Shown one piece after another: positions 47,200 to 58,802 of a stretch of 64,000 nucleotides of DNA (position 1 is its first letter; every line of letters begins with the position of its first letter). Under the pieces are notes generated by a model, which did no database searches, was not told where the DNA came from, and saw only the letters and a program-made list of their open reading frames with translations. The position numbers and the translations under genes are program-made. This stretch comes from Diabrotica undecimpunctata (taxonomy: Eukaryota; Arthropoda; Insecta; Coleoptera; Chrysomelidae), in assembly GCF_040954645.1 (NCBI RefSeq), contig NC_092809.1, positions 76,834,935-76,898,934 on the forward strand. Direction: 5' to 3'.

Positions 47200-48300
47200 T
47201 CAAGAAATTCAGATGTTTGAAGATATCCGCCAAAAATGCGATAGTTACAATGTTTTCTGTGTCCATGAGAAGCCCAAATAGTCATTTGCAGCTTCATTAT
47301 TAATAGTGGACAGAAATTCTTTTATGTTGTCAAGTATTGCAAAGAATGTTTCAAGCACTAAACCTTAAATTGACGATGCCTCAAAGATGATTTTGCACGT
47401 ACAAAGTTAACTACCTTCATGACGGTTTGCATTTTACTGTGAAGAATTGGATTTAAACTGCAACACAACATGCTTTGATGAATAATACAACGATACGATA
47501 TTAGATTTTTAATGCATATAAAATGGCTACTTAGTTGCTGAACCAAGACTTTTCTACACCCAACCATCGCTGCAGCGCCGTCCGTAGTGATTGAAATAAC
47601 TTTTTTTAAATCCAAACCGCCCTTGCCAAAATAGTCCACCACAGCCTTGTGTAAATCCTCTCCTGTAGTAGTTACTGATACTGGCAAAATAGTCAAAAGT
47701 TCTTCAACAAACTCTTCACTGGTTCTGTCCAGGTACCCCCCAAAAAATTACAAGTTGTGCTGTATCTGTAATGTCGCATGACTCATCCCATGCCAAAGCA
47801 AAAATATTTAGTGACAGCCAAGATTTGTTTTAACGTTTTGTATGTTTCATCTGCCAATACCTGTGTATTCCTTGTGCTTGAAGTAGTAGATATTGGAATA
47901 CGCTGAATAGTATCGACAACATCTTTTTTAATTTCAAATAATGAATTTCCTGATTCCAGAAAACACTCTTTAACGATAGCCGCGTCAATAAATGGCTTCA
48001 TATGTTTAGCAAGCGCCCAGGAAATGCGTAAAGAAGCCTCAGAACATTTTTCTTGATCGCTTAATAATTTCCGTAGATGTGGCGTAATTTGAAAGTAAAC
48101 TCTCAAGTTTACTTCTACGAATTAGAGTTCCTATTCTGTATTTTTCGTCAAATATTTTATATTTTGTTTCGTAATGCCGTTTAACATTCGAACTTTTAAA
48201 TATTGCCAAAGTCTGATGGCAAATTAAACTAACAGGTACTGCTCCAACTCGGTTTGGCAAAGTGAAACAATATAAAGCTGTCCATTCAACTGCATGTTTT
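47200..48300 (-). pseudogene. hAT transposase, ZBED/GTF2IRD2-like, degraded
   Basis: Minus strand in order: TALYCF..LPNRVGAVPVSL, LICHQTLAIFKSSNVKRHYE (BED-like zinc finger, first cysteine lost), KYRIGTLIRRSKLESLLSNY, CSEASLRISWALAKHMKPFI, AAIVKECFLESGNSLFEIKK, IQRIPISTTSSTRN, WDESCDITDTAQLVIF (near 47,775; first catalytic Asp region), VTTTGEDLHKAVVDYFGKGG, KKVISITTDGAAAMVGCRKV (TDGAAAM motif), and ANDYLGF-type text near 47,280. The family is that of EPM2AIP1, ZBED5 and GTF2IRD2. The C-terminal dimerisation region is missing and frames shift several times. Confidence 0.8.
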
Positions 48301-48454
48301 CTGATACAATTTTTCTTTTCTTTTCAATATTGATATCAATGTAAAATATAAACAAGTATTAACTAGAAACACGATAAAAAGAATAAAAACGGAGACAACA
48401 CTCAGAATGACGACTGATCGAAGACTGCGATGCGACAATCAAAACTGACACTGA

Positions 48455-48580
48455 GAATAGGGATAGGGATGCGCGATATTCATCGATGATTGATAAACAT
48501 CGTACTCCTTGGCTCAATGGTCGATGTTTTGCCATCGATATTTAGGTATTCGATAACATCGATGTTAAATGAAAATATCC
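48455..48580. repeat. Cluster of CATCGAT motifs
   Basis: Several ATCGATG/CATCGAT palindromic hexamer-type units within 120 bp in the transposon's 5' region, between the transposase start and the nested LINE. Possibly transposase-binding subterminal repeats. Confidence 0.45.
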
Positions 48581-48689
48581 AACATCAACACCAATAATCT
48601 TTAGTTTTATTAAATACAATAGAATTATTATAAAATTCCACAGAATTGTTACTATGTCAGAAATATGCAAATTGAAATAATGTTATTAT

Positions 48690-48950
48690 AAAATACAAAA
48701 ACGAACAGGCAGCTAAACTGAAATGGAAATGGGCTGGACATAACGAACGTCTTAAGGATGGCCGATGGAATAAAGAAATCGGGAACCGGCAGCCATATGA
48801 AGCCAAAAGACCACGAGGAAGACCGCAAATGCGCTGGAGCGACGATATTAAAAGAACTGCAGAGCCAATTTGGAAACGTCTTACAAACAACAGAGATGAA
48901 TAGCTAGAATTGGGAGAGGCCTATATTCGGCAATCCGAATAGAGAGAAGT
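48690..48950 (+). mobile_element. LINE 3' end nested in the hAT
   Basis: Plus strand: KLKWKWAGHNERLKDGRWNK, EIGNRQPYEAKRPRGRPQMR, WSDDIKRTAEPIWKRLTNNR, DE, stop, LELGEAYIRQSE. The C-terminal signature of an insect LINE (RWAGHxxRxxDGRW, KRPRGRPxxRWSDDI). Confidence 0.85.
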
Positions 48951-49534
48951 GCTTAAAAAAATACAAAAAGAATTTCAAAATTTGAAATACATACAAAAAA
49001 AATTCATTTTATTATGGTTCTATTACCTGAAAATTTGGAAAAAACATTTTAGTTTTATTGTAGACTGGTTACTACGTTACGCCATAAATATGCAAATTAA
49101 AATAATTTTAGTGTTCAGGCAACTTCCCTTTATGGTTTGCTAAAAGATTATTTTTAGCTAGATACTTCCTGAAATTTTGGAAAACCGTTTAGTCGAAACA
49201 TATTGTTTAGATTACGAGTATTTCTATATAGTATTAGTACTATGCATTTTAAAAATGTAAAGATATTTATATATTTAGATTTAATTATAATTTGACACTA
49301 TAATTGTATTACTATATTTTTAATTTAACGGCGGTCCGCAAAAAACAAGCTCACGGTCCGGATGCGGACCGTGGTCCGCCATTTGGTGACCCCTGGTGTA
49401 GGACGTGTTGATAGAGCATAAGTATTTTTTGCATTTAATATGAATTTTATGTCTACTTTAACCAATGTAGCATAAACGACGATATAGGCATGACCAAATA
49501 ATTATAGCTAAGAATTTTTTTTAATACTAGAGAG

Positions 49535-50745
49535 GATTCAAAAAGGTAGATTCACCATAGATCAAATATTTGTGTTAAAACTGATTCAGAGCAGTACGTA
49601 CGAGTTAGAAAGTAACAGTTAAAACTAAACCTACTCTTTATAGATTTCAAATAAGCTTACGATTTTGTGATAAGAAAGCGTCTGCACCATGCCCTAAGAG
49701 TACTTGGAATTCTGGAAAAGATGATCAGAATAGTAAAAATGACCTTAATGAAGACCGACAATAGAGTAAGGATGGACGTAAGCCTAACAGGAAACTTTGA
49801 AGTAAGAAGGGGACCACAGCAAGGAGATCCGCTCTCCACAAGTTCTTGCTGGAGACAATAATGGGAGAGAGTGGAATACGATCGAAAGGTATGATTTACG
49901 ACAACACAAATCAGGTCCTGGCCTTTGCGGACAATGTAGTGTTAATGGCAAGGGGAAAATCTAAAGGGGAATTGCTAAGGATTTTTAAACTCTTTAAAGC
50001 GAACGCTAAACAGTATGGACTAAAATATATGGAAATGGGGCAGACCACATATATGAAGACTCGCAACTAAAGACTACCACAAACAACGAGAGTAAAGAGT
50101 ATTGCTTCAAAAAGGTGACGAAGTTTGAGTACCTAGGAGTAACAAGTAAAGGGGAAGAAATCTAATAAATTAAGAATCGGATTTAGAGAGGAAGAAATAC
50201 GGTTGGAGCTCTACACAAACTATGAAGAGCAAAAAACATCTCCAGAGAGTCAAAATTGAGAATAGACCGAACAGTGATCCAACCCACGGCCCTGTAAGGA
50301 AGCGAAACATGGGTTATGAACAAAAATCAAGAAAATATGCTAAACATCTGAGAATTAAGTGTTTTAAGAAAGATATTCGGGTGAGCAAAAGACTATGAAG
50401 ACGTTTGGAGGAGACGAACAAATGCAGAGATTGGAAAGCCGTAGGGGAAACTAGAAATTAGCCAGATCGTCAGGACAAAAAGACTTAGATGGTTAGACCA
50501 TCTTGAGAGACTGGCAAACGGAAGGTGGGCAAAGGACTCGCTGCTGAGAGGGGAAGGAAAGAAGAGAAGAGAACGACCACGAAAAAGTGGCCAGAAAGGT
50601 AGCTAGAAGCGTGTAAGGAAGACCCACAATCAATCAGGATAAAAAATTAGAGAACTGCGGCCATGGACAGAAGAAAATGAAGGAAAACAGTGGAAAAATT
50701 CCAAGAATTGTGAATGTGTTTTCTTAAGAACACTCAAGAAAAGTG
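49535..50745 (+). pseudogene. LINE reverse transcriptase, heavily degraded
   Basis: In shifting frames: GRFTIDQIFVLKLIQSSTYE, LFIDFK-stop-AYDFVIRKRL (motif A), ALRVLGILEKMIRIVKMTLM, EVRRGPQQGDPLST (motif B), NQVLAFADNVVLMARGKSKG (motif C reads FADN, catalytic Asp lost), KVTKFEYLGVTSKGEE, SETWVMNKNQENML, DVWRRRTNAEIG, RTKRLRWLDHLERLANGRWA, KKRRERPRKS. An RTE/BovB-like or related LINE. More than ten stops or frame breaks, so much older than the 37 kb copy. Confidence 0.8.
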
Positions 50746-50749
50746 AATG

Positions 50750-51320
50750 TTTTTGACTAATTAAATAGTACTAGATTGAGATTAGTTAATAACAGCCCTC
50801 AAATAAAATTTTAGTTTTGACCTGATTCTTTGGATCAAACTAATCTTTCTTTTAATAGTCCTTACTTGGCTCTCATGAGAAACTGAAATGAACAGGGGTC
50901 AACAAATTACATGTGTTAGTAACGATATAGACATGTGTCTGTTTTTAGATAAACTAAATGTCAACAAGAATTTTATCATTTCATTACCTAAGAATAAGTG
51001 AGATGTATACAAATTTTTTAACTACTATCAAAAGTAATTAAATACTATGTTTATAATAAAAATTAATAAAACTCTTGTTCTAATCACCATTTTATGGTAT
51101 GACTGATTTTTATATCTAATTAAAGCATGTAATTGCTTAAAATCCGTAATACAGGCCAATGTTTTTGAAACGAGTACGAGTTGCTTGTGATTTTTGGAAA
51201 GATGTCTCTGGTCTAAATTTATATTTTATTACATATATATTTTTTCACCCGTCTTGAATATAGTAATACGTGTGATCAATATCATTCCTATTCTATTTAG
51301 TTTTTTGGATAAAATTTTTT
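50750..51320. other. No gene recognised
   Basis: AT-rich spacer, no motif. Confidence 0.4.
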
Positions 51321-51324
51321 TTTT

Positions 51325-51535
51325 GGTATAAATGATTCCCAAAGCATGTAAACCACTCCACGCAGTCCCCTCCTACAGACCAATGTCACTGCTTTCTCTT
51401 ATATCTGTCATTTAAAAAATGATTCGCAAAACATTTTTAGGGATGCACCAAACAGTATAATGGCAGTATTCAGCGATTTCAAAATATTGTATTAAAAACA
51501 TGGTTAATGCTTCTTTAGAACTATGAAAAAGGGCT
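51325..51535 (+). pseudogene. Jockey-type LINE scraps
   Basis: MIPKACKPLHAVPSYRPMSL, LSLISVI (51,330-51,415) matches the IPKPGKPxxxxSYRPISLL block of Jockey RTs, and SIQRFQNIVLKTWLMLL (51,458-51,510) matches the C-terminal IQRFQNxxLRxIxNAPWY block. The ~1 kb between them is deleted. Confidence 0.6.
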
Positions 51536-52135
51536 CCGTAATTAGAGCCATTTTAGAACTTTTCAGCTATTCAACAACACGGGCATTGTAAAAAGTTTCA
51601 GAAAAACAAAACTCCTCGACCTTGTTTAGTGACCAGTTTTAAGATCTGAAAGCAGAGTATAGCGCTTAAAATTGTGCATGTTACTGATTAATGAATTAAT
51701 GTTTCATACAAAATATGGACGGGAAGGAATGGATATGGGATAAGAAGAAAGAACAATTAACAGAAAATACCAGAGAAAATTTTCCAAAAAATTAATAGAA
51801 AAGGAGTAACTGAGGAAATTTGATACCGAAACGGCAAGGAAAAGGAATACGACTTTTAAAAACGGGAAATTAAGCACAAACAATGTAACAATCCCACAAA
51901 CTAAAGTGGTTGGTTGTTACCTCTCAGGGCGCAACGACCCCTTTTTCGAGCTAGGAAAATGTACATTCCCTTAAAAAATGTAATCCTCCATCATCGGCTA
52001 AGGGTCTTTATAATTTTAATATTCTTTACTCAAATTATGTAATTTAAGGGTAATCTGACCTCATTATGTGGCTAGTTGCAACTACTTTCTCTCTATATAT
52101 TTATTGAAGTAGGTCAAATTACAGTCAGCAATATT
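51536..52135. other. Repeat piece near 52,045; otherwise no gene
   Basis: 52,047-52,085 resembles 36,396-36,438 (PLE-like terminal piece). The rest is unassigned. Confidence 0.4.
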
Positions 52136-52139
52136 TTAA

Positions 52140-52845
52140 ACCCCCAGCAGTCCTGTGGCCTCCGCATGTTATTCACGCCCACCCACACCCCTCAGTTTAT
52201 GTTGGAGACTTCAGCAGTCATTATGAAGTATAGACACCTTGATCAAAACGGCGAGGCTCTGCTAAACTAGAGCCACAGGCTGACACTTATTTAGACTTTG
52301 ACGCTCAACATCGGGGAACTTTTCGATCTGCAGCCTGAAGGCGAGGATACAACCCAGACCTACGTTTTGTTTCCACAAATGAAAACAATCAACCAATGGC
52401 AGCTTCACGTACAGTACTCCCAAATTTTCCACGTAGATAACATAGATCAGTTGTAATAGAAGTTGGCATTAATATACCAATAATGGATAACCCCAACACG
52501 TGTAAACTACATGAGATTTGTTGGCGCGGTTATCTCTGCAGCGTAGAAAACTATACCATGTCCCAGGATGGGATAAAAAATGTAAGAAATGTAAGAAAAA
52601 CCGAAGTGTACTGTTTCCATCTGAATAACGCCCAAGCCAACAAAAAACTCTCCGTTCACCTAGAAAACAGACAGCTCACTCATAACTCAACACCCAAATA
52701 TCTTGGGGTGACTCTAGACAGAACATTAAGTTTTAAAGAACACCTACAAAGAACGGCAGCAAAGCTGAAAACTCGAAATAATATAGTTCAAAAGTTATGT
52801 GACACCACATTGAGTCCTCAGCCTGAAGCATATTTAAAATTTCCC
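52140..52845 (+). pseudogene. Jockey-type LINE copy B, endonuclease end joined to RT thumb
   Basis: Endonuclease C-terminal part in mixed frames: VYVGDF.S.H..MKYRHLDQ, NGEALLN, TFRSAA.RRGYNPDLCFVST, NENNQPMAASRTVLPNFPRR, HRSVVIEVGINIPI. It then passes directly to TEVYCFHLNNAQANKKLSVH, STPKYLGVTLDRTLSFKEHL and KLKTRNNIVQKLC, the post-palm region, with the RT fingers and palm deleted. The latter blocks match the copy at 11,650-11,760. After 52,845 homology stops at the LTR-like repeat and resumes at 54,600. Confidence 0.8.
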
Positions 52846-53929
52846 CAATTATTCTTCTCAGAAAAAACTTTCACGCCGCCTATGTCCATGAACTTTACTA
52901 GACCCATTAGAAATAACCCTTAAGCAACGAGTGATTTGTCACGCCTGCTCGTAACAACGAAATGTATCACAGTATGTGTCACTTTCTCTTATTATCTTTC
53001 GTTAGCTAAATAGAAACTCTTCCTCTTAACAAAAGAAGTTCGTTCCTGTTTTCGAATAGCATATTTTATAGCATAGTTTTTAAGAAAAGCTGAGATGTAA
53101 CTCTTCTATAAAATAATCTTTTCAGTCAGGAAAAAATAGAAAAGATAGGAAAGAAAACCGCACCGGATTTGTCAATTAAGTACCATTTTCGCTTGGAACT
53201 CTCCAGCGAGTACTCCCACTCTTTTTTATCCCTAGCTGGTCTAAATATCGAAAATAGAGTTTATTTTCATTGTGGTTCCTGTTGCATGCGGTTGTGTTCA
53301 GCAAACGGCGGTAAGTGTAATTCTAATTTACCATTATTCATCTATCTTCATACAGTGCTTCCTACAGTAAACTTTCTTTCTTGTCGTGCAGACGTCCTCC
53401 AATTCGATGACACTGAGTCAATTCTGTTTGCCGTATCCTCTATCCATTCAGTTCAGTCTATTCTATTCCAGTCTAGTCTATTGATCTGATGTGTTACCTG
53501 TACCTACATTGATTTGATGATTGAATCCACGGTAATTTGGTACCTTACTTATATCATCTACGCTGCTTAAGACGTCGCAATACACCTGTTGCGGCTGCAA
53601 TCTGTCAAGTGCCTTTGTCGACGACCGTTCCTTGAAACAACGTTATTACCTGTGACTGCCTGTAGCCGACTATAAGTACAATATCGTATTCTTCAATTGT
53701 TTATTTTGAATCAAACCGAACGAACTATTAATAGCATAAATTTGCGGTATTTATGTACATACAATGTATAATCAGATTTGTTTTATATTTAGTTTATATT
53801 TATTATAGATTTTATACACATATTTGAGATAATCACCATCAAACATTTCAGTAACTTCATGTTCACGTATTTTCAAGGCGTAAAAATTACTCATTTGTTT
53901 TATTTCAAGTTATAACAAATAATGGGAGT

Positions 53930-54040
53930 GCGACAATGGGAATTACTGGCACAGGATCGACAAACATGAAAGGCAATAGTAAACGCGGCAAAGTCTCACG
54001 AATAGTTGTAGCGCCATTGATGATGATGATGATGATTATA
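53930..54040 (+). mobile_element. LINE 3' tail nested in copy B
   Basis: TGCGACAATGGGAATTACTGG to GTTGTAGCGCCATTGATGATGATGATGATGATTAT, absent from copy A. It ends in the GAT repeat that terminates the LINE tail at 15,330. Confidence 0.7.
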
Positions 54041-54109
54041 TCAAATATTGACGTAGATACAACTATAATATTCCTTGCCTTTTTCTTATTCTTGAGGATA
54101 CTAAATTAC

Positions 54110-54262
54110 TCTATATAATATATAATATATAATATATAATATATAATATATAATATATAATATATAATATATAATATATAATATATAATATATAATATAT
54201 AATATATAATATATAATATATAATATATAATATATAATATATAATATATAATATATAATATA
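54110..54262. repeat. (TATAATA)n 7-bp tandem array
   Basis: About 21 copies of a TAATATA heptamer; not present in copy A. Confidence 0.95.
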
Positions 54263-54596
54263 ACACTCTATTTAAACTATAATTATATTTCAGAAAATAT
54301 AATTCGTTGTATTTAATAATAAATTGTGCAGTAACTTATTTCTTGCTATTTAACTGTTCAATAAAATTTTTCTAGACCATTTACTTTAACTGTACCTCAA
54401 TATAACCCTGTTGATGAACTATTCGCCTTTTATTTTTTTTATTATGTATATATTTATTTCATGTGCATGATGTATCTCTTTTAGACATTGTTATTGATTA
54501 ATATTACGATTTGATTTATTATATAAACAATGTATATGTAACGAAATATTAAGTGTATACCGCGTAACCATAATAACTTTTCTCTCCGATTTCCCA

Positions 54597-54848
54597 GACA
54601 ATAGCAAACACACGAAGATTATTGACACCCAATTAAACCAGACAATGCGAATTATCTCATGTGTACAATTAGACCGAACTATTGTCTTCACATTCTGAGT
54701 CACATTCCACCTTTTGCGAAGAAGTCATTCTCTTCTCAGAGAATATCAAAAAATCGAGGCTAACCATCAACTACCCATCCACCATGATAAGCTTTATATC
54801 GAAATAAACAGACTGCGCTCCATTTATTCTCCAGGTAGATATGCTGAC
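54597..54848 (+). pseudogene. Jockey-type LINE copy B, C-terminal end
   Basis: NSKHTKIIDTQLNQTMRIIS, a stop, then VTFHLLRRSHSLLREYQKIE, ANHQLPIHHDKLYIEINRLR. Corresponds to 11,840-12,060 of the other copy (VDAQLNHTMRIITG; SHIPPPKLRRIHSLTSEYRK). Ends at a (TA)n array. Confidence 0.8.
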
Positions 54849-54849
54849 A

Positions 54850-54851
<2 letters not shown>

Positions 54852-54921
<70 letters not shown>
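54852..54921. repeat. (TA)n microsatellite
   Basis: About 35 TA units separating the Jockey tail from the PLE 3' end. Confidence 0.97.
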
Positions 54922-54924
<3 letters not shown>

Positions 54925-54929
54925 AACAA

Positions 54930-56905
54930 CAAACAACACAGTTTATTAGGGTTGCAGTCAGAAAATTGGCCGGGATGTTAATGAAACACTCTTATGACTT
55001 TTTGTCTAGCTTTCGGAATGGTTTTATTCCTTTTTCAAGACACTGTAATAAGAAAAAAAATGTAAATATTTATAAAATATCACAAATCTTCAGTGCAACT
55101 TGAGATGCGTGCTAGTCGTTGAGATTATTTATAAAAGCATAGACACTCAACATTATTAACACATATAAAATATAAAATAGTGGACAAAATACATTTTAAG
55201 TTTCTTTAAAATTTAGGTACAGATAGTAAAAATTTAGTTTGTCATCTTTTACTGGTGTGTTTTAACTCTGACACATAGAGAACAAAAAGAAAAAATCCTA
55301 TGATTAAAAAGTAATTAGGTGTACTTAATATTATATTTCTTTTTAAGAAATACTAGAGGTGATTTTAATGTCTAAACCTGTCTTAATTGTATGCAACATG
55401 TTATGCATATAAGTGTAATTTGTGTGGGTACAGGTAGATATTAATTTTATTTAGGATGTTTTTCCAGTAAGTAACAATAAATGTTGCTCAGTTTATCTAT
55501 GTCTGACTTTTTATTAATGCAAGATGTACTAGATTTTATGGAACACATTTCCAAGAAAACACGTTTTGAATGGTTCTTTTCTTTTGCCAAAATACAGGAA
55601 TCCTCGAAATTAAATTCATGTTTCAACGTTAATGCATGTTCTGTCAGTGCACATGCATTTATTTTTTTGGTTTTTATATCGTTACGATGTGAGATCACCC
55701 TACTGTGAAAATTACGAGATGATTCTCCTATATATATTTTGTTACAATTATTAAACGGTATAGAATAAACAACATTCGATGACTCCTGTATTCTAAAAGG
55801 ATCTTTTGTTTTTGTGTATAACTTCGATACCGTTTTCACATTTTTGGTTGTAATTTTTAAACCACTAACATTTTTGAAGATGTTCATTAGCTTCGGTCTC
55901 AAAACTGGAATGTAGGGTAGGCAACCATAAGTTATTTTAGATGGTATCACTGATGTGTTCTATGTCAATGTCAATTGTCGGACCTCATTGTTATGAAAAT
56001 TTTGGTTGTCTCTTCTAATATAGATCTCAGCTCTTTTAGTCCCTTGTCTCTGAACTCGATGTGTGACAAGTTGATAACCCTAGTTTTCAGGGCCAAAACC
56101 AAATTTGTTTTCATATTAGATGGATGTTGAGAATGAAAGTTTATAAAACGGTTACTAAAACAAGGTTTACGATACCACTCCGTCCTTAGTAGGCCATCAT
56201 TGCCACGATGGATTAGCATGTCTAAAAAAGGAATCATATTATCAGCCTCTCTCTCAACCATAAACTTTAGGTGTTCACATTGGGCGTTAAAGGTGTTTAA
56301 CACATCAGTTACTTTGTTTTCAGGGACCGATAAAAAATCATCAACATATCGTTTAATAAAAGGTATGTGAAAAGGTATCTTTTCTTTACACGTTGTTATA
56401 AGTTCATCCAAAACAAAGTTACATAGTATGGGGGATATTTTGCTGCCCATTGGAGTGCCAAAGATTTGTTTAAAGAAATTACCATTGAATAAAAAGATGT
56501 TAGAGTCAAATATAAATGTTAAAACTCTTATGAAATCATCTAAACTGATCTTGGTATGCGGAGAGATGCTGTTCCAGCTATTTTTGATGCTGTTAAGAAT
56601 AGCATCTAGTGGTAAGTTTGTAAACAGTGACACAACATCTAAACTAATCAGTATATAATTATTCGGAACTTTAACATTGTTAATGAAGTTACTAAACGTG
56701 AAAGAATCTCTAATATAGAATTCATTGGATTCATTGTAGGCAATTGTGAGGATATCTATAAGGTGTTTAGCAAGTTTACTATTAGGAGCATCAATGACAC
56801 GATAAATAAATATTGGATTAGATTTATTAAGCATTGTAGGAAGCAGTCTCGCTGATACATCAAGTACACAGCTAATTGCCTATTCACAGCGAACCAGTAC
56901 CTATA
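54930..56905 (-). pseudogene. Penelope-like retroelement, near-complete RT plus GIY-YIG
   Basis: Minus strand. RT frame (open from about 56,895 to 55,971) contains CVLDVSARLLPTMLNKSNPI, NYILISLDVVSLFTNLPLDA (motif A), FKQIFGTPMGSKISPILCNF (motif B), IPFIKRYVDDFLSVPENKVT (YVDD), IPFLDMLIHRGNDGLLRTEW (motif D/E). After a frame change near 55,960 the second frame (55,950-55,447) has YIPVLRPKLMNIFKN and the GIY-YIG endonuclease NVVYSIPFNNCNKIYIGESS, RNFHSRVISHR, ending LEKHPK. PLEs prime cDNA at nicks made by the GIY-YIG nuclease. 55,446-54,930 is 3' terminal sequence with a GGAATAAAACCATTCCGAAAGC hairpin near 55,010. The N-terminus is truncated. Confidence 0.88.
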
Positions 56906-56944
56906 GAACAATAGATTAATTACTGATTTCATACACATGGGGGT

Positions 56945-57605
56945 CTAATTATCAGCCTCCCAACACCTGCATTATCTATTTTTTTTTCATTAACGTTGTA
57001 TTTCTATTATTTCAAATTTTTCCTTTTAGTTTTTTGTCTTAAAATAATTATAAGTTTGTAGTAATGTAATGTGGCGTACACCTGGTCAATATTACACATA
57101 TCACATGTATATTAAGAAAGTCTGGTAACGATAAGACATACCGCTGTTAGCAGATTTGAAGCAAAAAGAACATTTCTAGTTTATACTTTTTACACCCTGT
57201 ATATGTATTAACGTGTACATATTATATGTGAAATTAATAATTTTACCATGCCTAACCATCTAATTAGAGCCATTGCAAATTAGAAAAATATGTGCACGGA
57301 GACCTTGAAATAGTTCGTTTAAGTTGTTGGAAATTTAACGATAATGATATCAATATGTTTTTTACATAGATCATTTATGCAATTGATTAGTAAATACTGT
57401 TCAATGACAGAGTATCATTTGACTGTAAAGTTAAATATTAAGATAAATTTTCTACGGTTGCCAATTGGATTAACAATAGAATTATAAGTAGTTGAATGCA
57501 AACTATAGGAGGATACTTTATATTTATACCTTTATGTGAAACAAGCTAGGTATTTAAAATTTAACGGCGACCCGAAAATCAAAGTCAGTCAAAAAATTAT
57601 TTAAT
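56945..57605. other. No gene recognised
   Basis: AT-rich; TTACACCCTGTATATG near 57,190 recalls TE end phrases. Confidence 0.35.
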
Positions 57606-57611
57606 TACTAT

Positions 57612-57705
57612 TTAAATGGGAATAAGCCACAATTAAAGATTAAAGTACGTTTATTGACGATTCAATTTCCACTTCGGAAATCGTTCTCAAAATACAAACA
57701 TTAGT
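57612..57705 (-). repeat. PLE terminal module copy
   Basis: Minus strand: GAGAACGATTTCCGAAGTGG, AAATTGAATCGTCAATAAAC, then AATTGTGGCTTATTCCCATT. Same order as at 44,530-44,623: hairpin (GATTTCC/GGAAATT), GAA..CGTC, terminal AATTGTGGCTTAxTCCCAT. Confidence 0.75.
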
Positions 57706-57709
57706 AAAT

Positions 57710-58740
57710 TAAACAAATTTTTTTTTTTTAGTTACTTAGTGAAAAATCCTTCTAATAATTTAATTTTATCTGACTCATTTATATTGACAATTCAGACATA
57801 CATTATACATTTTAAAGTAGACGACTTTAAAATGATATTGCCAATATTGTTGAGTTGCGCTCCTGGGACGACTTTACCTATAAGATAGTAGTTCATTCGA
57901 TTACATGATATCAACTTTAACTTGAGAATATCCATCAGAAAAGATCATAGCATGTATTTCGCCTTTAAAAAGACAAATACATGCCATGATGACAGTAAAA
58001 TTCTCCTGTTAGTGATTCCATAGTAAATTAGGAGGGAAAATTATTTATTTTCTGAACTAATCTTAACTGAACTTTCTACATAAATTTTGAATAAATCATT
58101 TCTGCCTCAACTGTCTCGGGTTTGGGTACAAATATATTATATACGTACATCGTCTAACTAGACGAAGAGCTTGGGTTCATTCGGAAAAATATTCCCAAAG
58201 TTTTTTTGGAAAATCATTTCCATGTGATACCCCAGAATAAGGTTCAAGAGGTCGTCCATGCGAAAAGTGGTCAAAGTAGTGGTCTTTAAATAATTTTTTA
58301 ATATTAATGTTATGGTTAAACATGTTATGCCTAAATTAAATTGACGCATATCTAGTGAATATTATGTAAGTAATTGTGTCAATTGTAGAATCCACAGTTA
58401 GAATGCAGTGTTGGTCTTAAGGTGCGCAGCGATGACGCTCATGTCGGCACAGTGGTAGGTGTGTGGTAGTTTGGCGATAGACTGAGAAATCAGGACCGTA
58501 CGCGTTTCGTTTCAAAAATCTTCACTCATTTATTTAACTGAGTTAAATAAGAGAATAAACAAAAAAAATCAAATTAATTCTATAAAATTCTATTAAAAAG
58601 GCCTGTATACACAAAACATCTAATACCTTGTATATACTTATATACATATAAACAAAAAAATGCAAATAGTTTACCCTATACGACACGATAAACTTATATA
58701 CATAAAATACACAAGGAGATTATGTACTGTACGTACTGAA
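57710..58740. other. No gene recognised
   Basis: AT-rich. A small inverted repeat GCATGTATTT / AAATACATGC lies at 57,949-57,985. Nothing else. Confidence 0.4.
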
Positions 58741-58742
58741 GT

Positions 58743-58760
58743 GTACTGTACGTACAGTAC
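58743..58760. repeat. 18-bp perfect palindrome
   Basis: GTACTGTACGTACAGTAC, preceded 15 bp upstream by a partial copy GTACTGTACGTACTG. Lies just 3' of the minus-strand DDE transposase. Confidence 0.85.
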
Positions 58761-58802
58761 TAAAAAACAAATGAGCATTAAATCTGAAATATTTCTCGTT
58801 AA

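Larger units (their letters stand above)
46983..49403 (-). mobile_element. hAT transposon with 13-bp TIRs and 8-bp TSD
   Basis: The element at 46,991-49,395 (2,405 bp) begins CAGGGGTCACCAA and ends with its exact complement TTGGTGACCCCTG. It is flanked by the direct repeat GTGTAGGA at 46,983-46,990 and 49,396-49,403: the 8-bp target duplication typical of hAT transposition. GC-rich subterminal GGTCCGxxxCCGGACC-type sequence lies at 47,045-47,065 and 49,333-49,380. It contains a minus-strand transposase remnant, a nested LINE tail and a small foldback. Confidence 0.92.
52850..54595. mobile_element. LTR-like dispersed repeat, copy B
   Basis: Second copy of the repeat at 18,105-19,465, starting near AAACTTTCACGCCGC and ending near ACCGCGTAACCATAATAACTTTTCTCTCCGATTT. 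It has acquired a LINE-tail insertion (53,930-54,040) and a 7-bp tandem array (54,110-54,262), explaining its greater length. About 65 bp of Jockey sequence is missing at the insertion site. Confidence 0.7.
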
